Shown: piece after piece, positions 27,217 to 35,250 of the stretch
Position numbering within the stretch: position 1 is the first letter of the stretch
Layout: every line of letters starts with the position of its first letter
Source: Methylotenera_A sp046598525
GTDB taxonomy: Bacteria; Pseudomonadota; Gammaproteobacteria; Burkholderiales; Methylophilaceae
DNA: 56,544 bases
Assembly: GCA_046598525.1 (NCBI GenBank)
Contig: JBKJIJ010000019.1
Location: forward strand, 1-56,544
Direction: 5' to 3'
The notes under the pieces: generated by a model
Seen by the model: the letters and a program-made list of their open reading frames with translations, nothing else
What the model was told of the DNA's origin: nothing
The model's database searches: none
Translations under genes and position numbers: made by a program

Positions 27217-27260
27217 AAAAAAAAAGTCTATCTATCCCCCCAAATGGGAGGTAGATAGAC
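27217..27260 (-). promoter_or_regulatory. Hairpin: queC terminator and candidate operator of the HbpS-like gene
   Basis: Near-perfect inverted repeat GTCTATCTATCCCCC / GGGAGGTAGATAGAC around a CAAAT centre (27226-27260). On the minus strand the stem is followed by nine T, so it is a good Rho-independent terminator for queE-queC. The central CCAAATGGG also matches the two palindromes before the peroxidase gene and is about 21 bp upstream of a TAAAAT (-10-like) sequence of the HbpS-like gene. It may therefore be a dual-purpose element. Confidence 0.7.
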
Positions 27261-27342
27261 GAGTAAAAGATGAAAAATGGGCTATAAAATATTGATTATA
27301 TTTGACTTATTTTATATGCCAATTTTTTAAAACTTAAAAAAA

Positions 27343-28029
27343 TTAAGACTGATAACGCGTTGGGTCGGTTAAATGCGCTTGCATAAAACCTTCACGGCGT
27401 AATCGGCAAGAATCACATTTGCCACAAGCATGGCCTTGATTATCAGCCTGATAGCATGAAACCGTCATGGCATAATCCACGCCTAATTGCATACCTAATT
27501 GAATAATTTCCGCTTTGGTCATATCAATTAATGGCGCATGAATGGTAATTTTTTGGCCTTCTACCGCGCTTTTGGTGGCTAAATTGGCCATTTGTTGAAA
27601 CGCCGCCACGTATTCGCCACGGCAATCTGGGTAGCCAGAATAATCCAATGCGTTAACGCCAATAAAAATATCTTGCGCTTGCAACACCTCGGCCCATGCC
27701 AATGCTAAAGACAACATAATGGTGTTGCGGGCAGGCACATAAGTAACAGGAATGCCTGCAGGAATAGGATTAGCGCCGCTTTCGGGCACATTAATCGCGT
27801 TATCGGTTAGGGCCGAACCGCCAAACAAGCTTAAATCCAACTGGGCGGTTTTGTGCGCGGCGGCACCTAATGTGGTGGCCACTTTATTGGCCGCTTGCAG
27901 CTCGGCAATATGGCGCTGATGGTAATCCAGGCTTAGGCAAAAGCAATCAAAACCTTGCGATTTTGCAATGGCCAAACAAGTGGCAGAATCTAGCCCGCCC
28001 GATAATAGTACTACCGCTTTTTTTGTCAT
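27343..28029 (-). CDS. queC: 7-cyano-7-deazaguanine synthase QueC
   Basis: QueC converts 7-carboxy-7-deazaguanine to preQ0 with ATP and ammonia in the queuosine pathway. The protein shows the PP-loop SGGLDSAT near the N-terminus and the zinc-binding motif C-x7-C-x2-C-x2-C (CYQADNQGHACGKCDSC). About 228 residues are expected from the ATG at 28029, which overlaps the queE stop (ATGA). The open frame extends 7 codons further without support. It follows queE in an operon common to betaproteobacteria. Confidence 0.96.
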   Translation of the reverse strand: MTKKAVVLLSGGLDSATCLAIAKSQGFDCFCLSLDYHQRHIAELQAANKVATTLGAAAHKTAQLDLSLFGGSALTDNAINVPESGANPIPAGIPVTYVPARNTIMLSLALAWAEVLQAQDIFIGVNALDYSGYPDCRGEYVAAFQQMANLATKSAVEGQKITIHAPLIDMTKAEIIQLGMQLGVDYAMTVSCYQADNQGHACGKCDSCRLRREGFMQAHLTDPTRYQS

Positions 28030-28667
28030 ACGCCCTGCTTTTCGCCCCATAAAATTTTATGCAATTGTATTTGCATGCGCACTGGCAATTTATCTTGCAA
28101 AACCCAAGCTGCCAGCTCATTCGCCTTAAGCTCATGGTAGCTGGGCGAAAACAATATTGGGCATTTTTCGGCCAATTTAAGCTCTGTTAATTTCGCTTTG
28201 GCCCAATCGTAATCGGCGCGATTACACAGCACAAATTTAATTTCATCACTGGGTTTAATATGCGCCAAATTGGTCCAAAGCATATTTTTTTCTTCATTCG
28301 AGGCTGGGGTTTTAATATCTAAAATAACAGACACACGCGCATCAACTGGCGCAATATCCATCGCGCCACCTGTTTCAAGTGAAACGCTATAACCGGCATC
28401 GCATAAGGCTTTTAACAGCTCATGGCATGGCTTTTGTGCCAGCGGCTCACCGCCTGTTACTGTTACATAATGCGCGCCAAATTCGGCCACTTTGCTTAAA
28501 ATATCTGCCATTTGCATATTATGACCTCCGCTAAACGCATAGGCGGTATCGCAATACGTGCAGCGCATGGGGCAGCCGGTTAGGCGAATAAATACCGTAG
28601 GCAAGCCAAAACGGCTGGTTTCGCCTTGTAGTGAATAAAATATTTCGTGTATTTTTAACGCCGCCAT
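28026..28667 (-). CDS. queE: 7-carboxy-7-deazaguanine synthase QueE (radical SAM)
   Basis: QueE is a radical SAM enzyme that rearranges 6-carboxytetrahydropterin to 7-carboxy-7-deazaguanine. The N-terminus IHEIFYSLQGETSRFGLPTVFIRLTGCPMRCTYCDTAYAF holds the CX3CX2C iron-sulfur motif. The TVTGGEPLAQK motif follows (VTGGEP). The ATG at 28667 is preferred over a TTG six codons earlier, giving a length of about 213. It overlaps queC by 4 bp and ends the tol-pal-que block. Confidence 0.96.
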   Translation of the reverse strand: MAALKIHEIFYSLQGETSRFGLPTVFIRLTGCPMRCTYCDTAYAFSGGHNMQMADILSKVAEFGAHYVTVTGGEPLAQKPCHELLKALCDAGYSVSLETGGAMDIAPVDARVSVILDIKTPASNEEKNMLWTNLAHIKPSDEIKFVLCNRADYDWAKAKLTELKLAEKCPILFSPSYHELKANELAAWVLQDKLPVRMQIQLHKILWGEKQGV

Positions 28668-28788
28668 ACTTTTGCCAATCAACAATAAGCGCGTATTTTA
28701 CCGCGAAAGCGTGTTTAAGCTAAAATTTAAGCGCTGGCTTTTTTAAGCGGCAAGTTTTGGTTGTTAAAAAGCCTATCGCTGAAAAAAC

Positions 28789-28812
28789 AAAAAGAACGCA
28801 AGCGTCCTTTTT
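28789..28812 (-). terminator. Rho-independent terminator of the tol-pal-cpoB operon
   Basis: A hairpin AAAAAGGACGC / GCGTTCTTTTT (one A-C mismatch) with a TT loop, followed on the minus strand by a T-rich tract. It lies about 100 bp after cpoB. It indicates that queE and queC have their own promoter in 28668-28788. Confidence 0.7.
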
Positions 28813-28908
28813 GAGTGTGCATGACTGCTGCAACTATTTTATTGCTGATTACCCGCTAAATTAAGCACAAAGGCAATATTAAAAGTGCTGATGACTTTAA
28901 AACGGCTG

Positions 28909-29709
28909 CTACTGCAACGCTTCTAGGCTTTTTAATCGCTTTTGTGCGTTGGGTGTCACTTCAGCATCCGGGTATTTAGTCACTAAATCGCGCAAAGTTT
29001 TTTTTGCATTAGCCACTTGCCCAAGCTGAATCTGGCTGTTGGCCATGCTGTACATGGCGTCTGGCACTTTGGCGCTATTGGCATATAAATCAATCACTTT
29101 TTGCTGAGTAGCAATACTCGATTTATAGTTTTTCAGTGCAAATTGCGTGTATCCCATGCCATAAAGCGCATCGGGTACCAGCTTGCTAGTTTGATGATCT
29201 CTTAAAAAGCGATCAAAAGCGGCAAATGCCTCTTTATGCTTGGCCGATTTGCTTAAACTATCGGCTTCCGCAAACGCTTTTACATCGGCTTCTTCTACCG
29301 CAACAGGCGCTACAGCGGCCACTGGCGGGGCTACGGTGGCACTTTCAATTTTGCGCAATCTTGTATCGGTATCGGTATACAAATCTTTTTGGCGCTGCTG
29401 CGTGGTTTCTAAATGGTGATTAGCAAGCTCTAATTCACCTTTTAGATTAGCAATTTCCTGCTTAAGCGCCTCTAATTGGTTTTGCATATCAGCCAAGCCC
29501 TGGCCTTTAATAACCGCATCGGTGGTGGCTTGGGTTTTTTTCAACTCATTAATCGCCGCTTGATTCGCCTCAAAATTGCTTTGGCTTTTGGCTTCTACTT
29601 CTAAAATCTTCTTGCGCGCTTCTTTGTCGTCAAACAAAGCGGCATGACTGCTGATTGCGCTACTGGTAATCAACAGCACAAGAAGATTTCTTGGTAGATT
29701 TTTCATCAT
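28909..29709 (-). CDS. cpoB: Cell division coordinator CpoB (YbgF)
   Basis: CpoB is a periplasmic protein linking the Tol-Pal system to peptidoglycan synthesis at the septum. The 266-residue form has a signal peptide (MMKNLPRNLLVLLITSSAISSHA), a coiled-coil trimerisation stretch (roughly 30-110: EAKSQSNFEANQAAINELKK and QLEALKQEIANLKGEL) and C-terminal TPR repeats. The repeats read KSAKHKEAFAAFDRFLRDHQTSKLVPDALYGMGYTQFALKNYKSSIATQQKVI. It is the last gene of the tol-pal operon. The ATG pair at 29706-29709 is preferred over an upstream TTG. Confidence 0.95.
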   Translation of the reverse strand: MMKNLPRNLLVLLITSSAISSHAALFDDKEARKKILEVEAKSQSNFEANQAAINELKKTQATTDAVIKGQGLADMQNQLEALKQEIANLKGELELANHHLETTQQRQKDLYTDTDTRLRKIESATVAPPVAAVAPVAVEEADVKAFAEADSLSKSAKHKEAFAAFDRFLRDHQTSKLVPDALYGMGYTQFALKNYKSSIATQQKVIDLYANSAKVPDAMYSMANSQIQLGQVANAKKTLRDLVTKYPDAEVTPNAQKRLKSLEALQ

Positions 29710-29726
29710 TATATTAGGCAAAATAA

Positions 29727-30296
29727 TTACTCACCTTGATGCACAATATCAACACGGCGGTCTTTATCGCACGCTTCGCCACAATCTTGCGTTGCTTTTT
29801 CTTCGCCATAACTCACTGTTTCAATTTGTGAATCTTGCACGCCTAATAAATTAAGCGCTTTTTTAACCGCAACAGAACGGCGTTGGCCTAATGATAAATT
29901 ATATTCGCGTGTGCCACGGTCATCGGTATTGCCTTGCAAAATCATTTTGGCACCAGTGTTTGCCAATAAATATTTAGCGTGCGCTTCAACAATTGGGCGA
30001 TATTCGGCTTTTACGGCATCGCTGTCATAATCAAAATAAATATTACGTTTTGATAAAATATTGTTTGGGTCGCGCAATGGGTTGCCGTCAGCAGAACCAT
30101 TAGCGCTACCGTCTATATTCACTTCTTTCACTGCGTTTGCATCTGCACCGGCATTATCTGTGGTGGTAGAAGTGGCAGCATTTGGGCTTTTATCTTCTAC
30201 TTTAGCCGGTGTAATTGGGGTGCTTTTACAAGCCACCAACAATACCGCCAAGCCTAAGGCTGTGATTAATTTCGTGTTTATTGATTTGCTCATCAT
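29727..30296 (-). CDS. pal: Peptidoglycan-associated lipoprotein Pal
   Basis: Pal tethers the outer membrane to peptidoglycan as part of the Tol-Pal system. A lipoprotein signal with lipobox LVAC (Cys23) precedes a linker and an OmpA-like domain (residues about 80-188: RNIYFDYDSDAVKAEYRPIVEAHAKYLL and GNTDDRGTREYNLSLGQRRSVAVKKAL). The peptidoglycan-binding Asp and Arg are present. It lies between tolB (136 bp away) and cpoB. Confidence 0.97.
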   Translation of the reverse strand: MMSKSINTKLITALGLAVLLVACKSTPITPAKVEDKSPNAATSTTTDNAGADANAVKEVNIDGSANGSADGNPLRDPNNILSKRNIYFDYDSDAVKAEYRPIVEAHAKYLLANTGAKMILQGNTDDRGTREYNLSLGQRRSVAVKKALNLLGVQDSQIETVSYGEEKATQDCGEACDKDRRVDIVHQGE

Positions 30297-30432
30297 TTTG
30301 CTCTCCTATTTATGCCTTTAAAAGGACTTAAGTTTAAAACTAAATACAATTATTTAGCGCTCAAACAAGTGTGTCAATTGGTTTGATTTACACGGCGCTT
30401 AACGATTAATTCATACCGTTTTTTAATATCTG

Positions 30433-31707
30433 TTAATTTAACAAAGGGCCCCAAGCCGGTTCACGTACATCACCTGCGGCGTCGTTTAATCGTTGGCGCA
30501 CTTTTCCATCAGATGAAACAGCGGCAAGAGCACCGCGACCACGCACCTTGGTAGCGTATAAAATCACGCGGCCATTTGGCGCAAAGCTTGGCGATTCATC
30601 TTGGCTGCCTTCTGATAACAATTGCACTTGGCCAGTTGCCATGTCTTGCATCGCCACCTTAAATCTTCCGCCATCGTTACGAATATAAGCTAGCAATTTG
30701 CCATCGGGCGAAAATTTTGGCGATACATTATAGGCGCCTTCAAACGTAACACGGCTTGGTGTACCGCCACTGACAGGCACTTTATAAATTTGAGGTTTGC
30801 CGCCACGGTCCGAGCTGAAATAAATATGGCTGCCATCTGGTGAAAACACTGGTTCGGTGTCAATGGCGTTACTTTTAGTAATCAATTTTAAGCCGCTACC
30901 GTTGGCATTAATAGTGTGCACTTGCGAGTTTGCACCATACGTTAAAACAATCGCCAACTTAGTGCCATCGGGTGACCAAGATGGCGCGCTATTATTACCT
31001 TTAAAGTTAGCCAATACTACGCGGCTGCCGCTAGTAAGCGATTGCACATAAATAACCGGCTTTTTCTTTTCAAACGAAACATAGGCTAACTTTGTGCCAT
31101 CTGGCGACCATGCTGGCGAAATAATCGGCTCATTTGAAGAAACCACCGTTTGCGGATTAAACCCATCCGCATCCGCCACTTGCAAGGCATAGCGCTTGCC
31201 CATTTTGGTAATATAAGCAATGCGGCTAGCAAATGCGCCCGGCTCACCGGTTAATTTTTGATAAATAATATCGGCAATTTTATGTGCCGTTGTGCGCACT
31301 TGGCTAGGCGCCACTTGATAATCAACCCCCGCTAATTGCGTTTGTTTTAGGGCATCCATTAACTGAAAGCTCACTTTAAAACGGCCACCTGCAATCGGTT
31401 CTACACTACCCACCGTTACCGCCTGCGCTTGCAATGCCACCCATTCGGCATATTTAATTTGGGCGGGCGTAGTTGGCAGATTGGCCATACCGCGTGTTTC
31501 TAGCACCCTAAATAAACCGCTTCTTTTTAAATCGGCGCTAATAATATCGCTAATGTTATCTTTGGTGGCCCCGCCATTACCAAATGGCACTACCGCGATT
31601 GGAATTTGTTGCGCACTGCCGCCACTAATTTCAATATCCAGTGCCGCGTAACTGACGTTTGCCATTAAAAAGCTGGCTAAAAAAGCGATTAATTTAAATA
31701 GTTTCAT
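30433..31707 (-). CDS. tolB: Tol-Pal system protein TolB
   Basis: TolB is the periplasmic beta-propeller that bridges TolA and Pal. The 424-residue protein has a Sec signal (MKLFKLIAFLASFLMANVSYA), an N-terminal alpha/beta domain (about 25-170) and repeated WD-like TolB repeats SPAWSPDGTKLAYVS, PSWSPDGTKLAI, PVFSPDGSHIYFSS, PKFSPDGKLLAYI, PSFAPNGRVILYA. It follows tolA by 131 bp in the standard order. Confidence 0.97.
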   Translation of the reverse strand: MKLFKLIAFLASFLMANVSYAALDIEISGGSAQQIPIAVVPFGNGGATKDNISDIISADLKRSGLFRVLETRGMANLPTTPAQIKYAEWVALQAQAVTVGSVEPIAGGRFKVSFQLMDALKQTQLAGVDYQVAPSQVRTTAHKIADIIYQKLTGEPGAFASRIAYITKMGKRYALQVADADGFNPQTVVSSNEPIISPAWSPDGTKLAYVSFEKKKPVIYVQSLTSGSRVVLANFKGNNSAPSWSPDGTKLAIVLTYGANSQVHTINANGSGLKLITKSNAIDTEPVFSPDGSHIYFSSDRGGKPQIYKVPVSGGTPSRVTFEGAYNVSPKFSPDGKLLAYIRNDGGRFKVAMQDMATGQVQLLSEGSQDESPSFAPNGRVILYATKVRGRGALAAVSSDGKVRQRLNDAAGDVREPAWGPLLN

Positions 31708-31838
31708 TATCTTTTAGTGTAGTTCCTGCTCAAAAGTTCAATCAAATTCTACTGCAAACGCGTTTTGTTACCACCCTATTTACATTTTAATTACATCTTT
31801 TACGCTTTGCTTACATTGTAAGACGGGTACTTTTACCG

Positions 31839-32684
31839 CTATTCGTTTGGTTTAAACTTCAAATTTAGGTTTCTAAATTTGGCGTAAATAGCAGGGTCAC
31901 TTGGCAACGGCAATGGCTGAGAAGCCGCAATGGCGCGCTCTACAGCATCATCACACGCCGCGCTACCGCTAGACTTCGTTAGCTTTGGCGGGCCGCTTAA
32001 TTCACCTGTTGGCAACAAACCAACACTAAACTGCAGCTCTGGGTTGCCATCGCCGCACAGTGTTTTATTCACATTGCCGCGAATTTTGCTTTTAATTTTA
32101 TCGGTATATTCACCAATCACACTAGCATTAGCGGCACTTGCCGCCTTAGTATCCGCGCCAGCATTCTCATTTAGCATGTCTTGTTTTAATTTATCTAAGG
32201 CTTTTTGGCGATCCAGTTTTGCTTGCTTTTCAGCGGCTTTTGCGTCTTTTAGCGCATCCTCACGCATTTCTTCTGCTAATTCTTTAGTCAATTCTTCTTT
32301 TTTTTGTTGATCTAACTTTAGATTTTCAAGCTTTAACTTTTCTAATTCCTCTTTTTGTTTTATCAACTCTTTTTTCTTATTTTCAAGCGCAATGTCTAGC
32401 TTAGGCTCTTCTGGTTCTGGCTTTGGTTCTACAATCGGCTTTGGCTCAGGAGTTGGCTCTGGTTTCTCTTCTACAATGGGTTTAGGTTCAGGCTTTGATT
32501 CTGCTTGAATAAATGATTTAGATGCTGGCAATTTATCCCACAACTCTACTTCTGTGATATTGATAACAGGATGCGCAGCTTTCCAATTAAACGATACCAG
32601 CATGGCGCCCAGCAACAGCACATGCACTGCAATTGCAAGGAATCCCGCCCTCCAAGAATCTGTATTTTCGTGCTTTCTAATCAT
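31839..32684 (-). CDS. tolA: Tol-Pal system protein TolA
   Basis: TolA is the inner-membrane protein that spans the periplasm and reaches TolB/Pal. The 281-residue form has one membrane segment (FLAIAVHVLLLGAMLVSF), a Pro/Glu/Lys-rich repeat region (PKPIVEEKPEPTPEPKPIVEPKPEPEE, about 55-90), a long Lys/Glu helix (about 100-185) and a TonB-like C-terminal domain ending in the characteristic LPLPSDPAIYAKFRNLNLKFKP. It is shorter than the Escherichia coli protein but normal for betaproteobacteria. Confidence 0.95.
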   Translation of the reverse strand: MIRKHENTDSWRAGFLAIAVHVLLLGAMLVSFNWKAAHPVINITEVELWDKLPASKSFIQAESKPEPKPIVEEKPEPTPEPKPIVEPKPEPEEPKLDIALENKKKELIKQKEELEKLKLENLKLDQQKKEELTKELAEEMREDALKDAKAAEKQAKLDRQKALDKLKQDMLNENAGADTKAASAANASVIGEYTDKIKSKIRGNVNKTLCGDGNPELQFSVGLLPTGELSGPPKLTKSSGSAACDDAVERAIAASQPLPLPSDPAIYAKFRNLNLKFKPNE

Positions 32685-32732
32685 GAATAAATAATGCGGC
32701 TTAATATTTGATAATTTTTAAGGATTAAAGAA

Positions 32733-33140
32733 TTAAGGCGCTGGCTTAAATAGCAAGCCGACTTTATCTACTTTAGCTTGTTTCAATAAATCCATCACTT
32801 CAATCACTTTGCCATAAGGCGTTTTTTCATCGGCTGCCACTACGACAGAGCGCGGGTTAGTGGCGCTATCTTTGGTGTTTAATTGTTTTTTAATTTCAAA
32901 TAACAACTCATCACGTTGCAGCTTTTTACCTGCAATTTCCGCCATACCGTCTTTTTGCACAGTCACCACAATCGGCGCCGCCGTTTGCTTAAGCGCTTGG
33001 CCCACCTTAGGCAAATCAACAACACCTGGGTTAGTCATTGGCGCCGTCACCATAAAAATCACCAATAGCACCAAGGTCACATCAATATACGGCACCACAT
33101 TAATCTGGTTCATCATGCGGCGTTTGCGAGTGCGCGCCAT
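32733..33140 (-). CDS. tolR: Tol-Pal system protein TolR
   Basis: TolR belongs to the ExbD/TolR family and forms the proton-driven motor with TolQ. The 135-residue protein has the one-helix N-terminal layout with the conserved membrane Asp: INVVPYIDVTLVLLVIFMVTAPM. The C-terminal periplasmic part is typical. It starts 3 bp after the tolQ stop. Confidence 0.97.
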   Translation of the reverse strand: MARTRKRRMMNQINVVPYIDVTLVLLVIFMVTAPMTNPGVVDLPKVGQALKQTAAPIVVTVQKDGMAEIAGKKLQRDELLFEIKKQLNTKDSATNPRSVVVAADEKTPYGKVIEVMDLLKQAKVDKVGLLFKPAP

Positions 33141-33143
33141 GAT

Positions 33144-33818
33144 TTAGCTCTTTCTCTGCAGAATATTGGTAAATTCTTCCATAAAACTTTCATAGCGCAC
33201 CGATAACCTATCCACACTTGAGGCAAAACGGTTGTAAGCAATCACAGCGGGAATCGCCGCAAATAAGCCAATCGCGGTGGCAATTAGCGCTTCTGCAATG
33301 CCGGGTGCTACTTGGCTAAGTGTGGCTTGCGCCACGCTAGATAAGCCGCGAAATGAATTCATAATGCCCCACACCGTGCCAAACAAGCCAATATACGGGC
33401 TTACTGAGCCGACAGATGCGAGAAATGGTAGATGCGCGTCTAAGTCATCTAATTCGCGGTTATAAGCGGCGCGCATGGCGCGGCGTGAGCCTTCCATAAC
33501 ATCGCTAATTTCCATTTTGCCTTGTTGTTTGTGACGGATAAATTCTTTAAAACCCGCTTCAAATATGCTGGCCATGCCTTGTGGTTTGCGGCGGCCTGCC
33601 GTTACGCTTTCATATAACTTATTTAAATCGCCGCCAGACCAAAATTTATTTTCAAAATCTTCCGATTCGGTTTCAGCCCGTTTAATGGTGGCAACTTTAA
33701 TAAAAATATACCACCAAGAAAAGATTGAGGTGAGAAGCAATATCACCATCACCAGCTGCACAGGCAAGCTGGCACCGGCAATTAGCGAAAATAAAGACAT
33801 ATCATTTGCTACACTCAT
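33144..33818 (-). CDS. tolQ: Tol-Pal system protein TolQ
   Basis: TolQ is the MotA/ExbB-type channel subunit of the Tol motor. About 224 residues and three membrane segments are visible (LVMVILLLTSIFSWWYIFIKV; ATLSQVAPGIAEALIATAIGLFAAIPAVIAYN; and a third region near ASVGSVSPYIGLFGTVWGIMNSF). The start ATG (33816-33818) overlaps the ybgC stop (ATGA), supporting it over the longer in-frame extension from 33851. Confidence 0.97.
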   Translation of the reverse strand: MSVANDMSLFSLIAGASLPVQLVMVILLLTSIFSWWYIFIKVATIKRAETESEDFENKFWSGGDLNKLYESVTAGRRKPQGMASIFEAGFKEFIRHKQQGKMEISDVMEGSRRAMRAAYNRELDDLDAHLPFLASVGSVSPYIGLFGTVWGIMNSFRGLSSVAQATLSQVAPGIAEALIATAIGLFAAIPAVIAYNRFASSVDRLSVRYESFMEEFTNILQRKS

Positions 33819-34240
33819 ACTAACTCCATCGTTTGTTTTTCCATGATGCACTTCACTGCAGGCGGCACGGCTATTGGTTTAAAGGTTAGCGCATCTACAC
33901 ACGCCAGCTTTAAATTTGCCTCTACCAATTGTTGTTGATTTAACTGAATGGTTTGTAAAAACTCTACGCTACCACGACCCATTTTAGTGATTTGGCTAGA
34001 AATTGTCAGCAAATCATCTAATTTGGCGGATTTTTTAAATTGAATTTGCATGCTATGCACCACAAACACGCAATTGTATTGTTGCAACAAAGTGGTGTGT
34101 TCAAAGCCCAAAATGCGCAACCACTCAGTGCGCGCACGTTCCATAAAATTTAGGTACTGCGCATGGTACACCACACCACCTGCATCGGTGTTTTCGTAAT
34201 AGACACGTACCGTCCAATTAAAAAATCGAATTTTTTGCAT
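33815..34240 (-). CDS. ybgC: Acyl-CoA thioesterase YbgC (Tol-Pal associated)
   Basis: A 141-residue hotdog-fold thioesterase usually found before tolQ. The motif YYENTDAGGVVYHAQYLNFMERARTEWLR contains the catalytic Asp in the DAGG loop. The first 9 codons (MQKIRFFNW) plus the next 20 form a region duplicated as a fragment at 35202-35248. Between them sits the 1-kb insert with an Mrr-like gene, so this 5' end may have been supplied by the insert. The enzyme itself looks intact. Confidence 0.94.
   Translation of the reverse strand: MQKIRFFNWTVRVYYENTDAGGVVYHAQYLNFMERARTEWLRILGFEHTTLLQQYNCVFVVHSMQIQFKKSAKLDDLLTISSQITKMGRGSVEFLQTIQLNQQQLVEANLKLACVDALTFKPIAVPPAVKCIMEKQTMELV
34179..34207. repeat. 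29-bp direct repeat, copy A (inside ybgC)
   Basis: A 29-base identical copy of the sequence at 35202-35230, here part of the ybgC coding region (VYYENTDAG). Similarity continues with mismatches to about 34218. Together with copy B it brackets the insert carrying the Mrr-like gene. Confidence 0.9.
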
Positions 34241-34319
34241 GGTTAAATTCTAACACAGCACAAAATCCAAAAATTTCACCAGTTCAATCTCATTTAACTT
34301 TACTACTGATTTGTTGTAT

Positions 34320-34943
34320 TTAATTAGTTGTTAAAGCAAGCTGTGTTAATCTTTTTGAATCCCAAAGCTCAACACCCGACTTTTTACCAAAGAGAACGGC
34401 TTCTTTAGAAAACCCATTTGGCGAAACGACAATTCCCTTACCATTATGTGCTGAAGCGACCCCTGCCATATCACGTACAACTGGCGATCCTACAGGTTTA
34501 GTCCAACCCTTACACTGTATAAGTAAAACTTTACTATCCATACGTGCTACAACATCTATGCCCCCATCTCCACTGCCTTTTGTAAGGCTTGCTAAATATC
34601 CGCAATCAGTCATTAACTTAGATATTGCGACCTCAAGCTTGACCCCCTTTAAATTATTCCAATATTCAGGCATAACCTGAACAATTTTTCTTTCGGCTTC
34701 GCTTGCCTCTGATACTTGCCGACTAAGAGCGGATACCGTTTTTTTTAATTCAAATGTCTCTTCCGTGACCATTTTTTTTAAGTAATTGATGCGATGGAAG
34801 ATATCGGGGTTTGTTCGTTTTATGGTTAGGTAGGTTCTTCCTAGCTGCCCAAGCATTAGAGTGGGAATTACGGCTCCACCGTAACCGTAAGGCAATGGTG
34901 TAAATAACCCAAATATCCACCCAAAAAGAAAATCCGAGGTCAT
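34320..34943 (-). CDS. Membrane-anchored Mrr-type restriction endonuclease-like protein
   Basis: A 207-residue protein with a hydrophobic N-terminus (two short segments in residues 3-38), a helical or coiled stretch (60-90) and a C-terminal Mrr_cat-like PD-(D/E)xK nuclease domain. The motif GDGGID (D130) followed by LLIQCK (Q143, K145) and preceding E104 are all present, so the nuclease should be active. Such domains cleave modified or foreign DNA; the membrane anchor is unusual for soluble Mrr proteins. It sits between ybgC and ruvB in an insert bracketed by a ybgC duplication. No methyltransferase neighbour is seen. Confidence 0.85.
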   Translation of the reverse strand: MTSDFLFGWIFGLFTPLPYGYGGAVIPTLMLGQLGRTYLTIKRTNPDIFHRINYLKKMVTEETFELKKTVSALSRQVSEASEAERKIVQVMPEYWNNLKGVKLEVAISKLMTDCGYLASLTKGSGDGGIDVVARMDSKVLLIQCKGWTKPVGSPVVRDMAGVASAHNGKGIVVSPNGFSKEAVLFGKKSGVELWDSKRLTQLALTTN

Positions 34944-34952
34944 GAATAATAT

Positions 34953-35129
34953 TTAACACATTATTAATGCCATATAAATATTTCCAAGAGTGAAATCCTT
35001 GGCACCAAGTTGGATAAGAAAATTACCAAACCAAAGATCTTCATTAAATCTTGGAATTGAGTCTAGTTCTTTTTGATTTTTTTCAATATTTACTTTAAGT
35101 GCTATGACTTTTTCACGAAGTTTTGACAT
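34953..35129 (-). CDS. Small hypothetical protein, partner of the Mrr-like gene
   Basis: A 58-residue frame (MSKLREKVIALKVNIEKNQKELD at the start, predicted coiled coil, then FGNFLIQLGAKDFTLGNIYMALIMC) that ends 9 bp before the Mrr-like start. The spacing suggests co-translation. No Shine-Dalgarno of good quality and no known family was recognised, so it could also be non-coding. A longer frame starts with an in-frame TTG three codons before. Confidence 0.4.
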   Translation of the reverse strand: MSKLREKVIALKVNIEKNQKELDSIPRFNEDLWFGNFLIQLGAKDFTLGNIYMALIMC

Positions 35130-35201
35130 GTTGTCCAAGGCCTACCTTGCTTTCAATGGTAATAGACAATATTTAGCAGCCCTGACCGAAAAGTCAAATT
35201 T

Positions 35202-35230
35202 CCTGCATCGGTGTTTTCGTAATAGACACG
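35202..35230. repeat. 29-bp direct repeat, copy B
   Basis: Identical to 34179-34207. Mismatched similarity to ybgC continues to about 35248. It ends abruptly at the ybgC codons GAT GCA GG, after which the sequence changes to insert sequence. Confidence 0.9.
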
Positions 35231-35248
35231 CACTGCCCATTGATGCGA
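35202..35248 (-). pseudogene. Remnant of the 5' end of ybgC next to ruvB
   Basis: On the minus strand this reads SHQWAVRVYYENTDAG in the ybgC frame, followed by unrelated sequence; it lacks an obvious start codon and everything after codon 17. It sits exactly where intact ybgC would begin downstream of ruvB. It looks like the original start of ybgC left behind when the insert supplied a replacement 5' end. Confidence 0.7.
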
Positions 35249-35250
35249 AT

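Noticed and set aside
34750..34959. Alternative minus-strand frame of 69 residues overlapping the Mrr-like gene
   Set aside because: It overlaps the start of the better-supported Mrr-like frame, has a composition unlike a protein and no recognisable domain.
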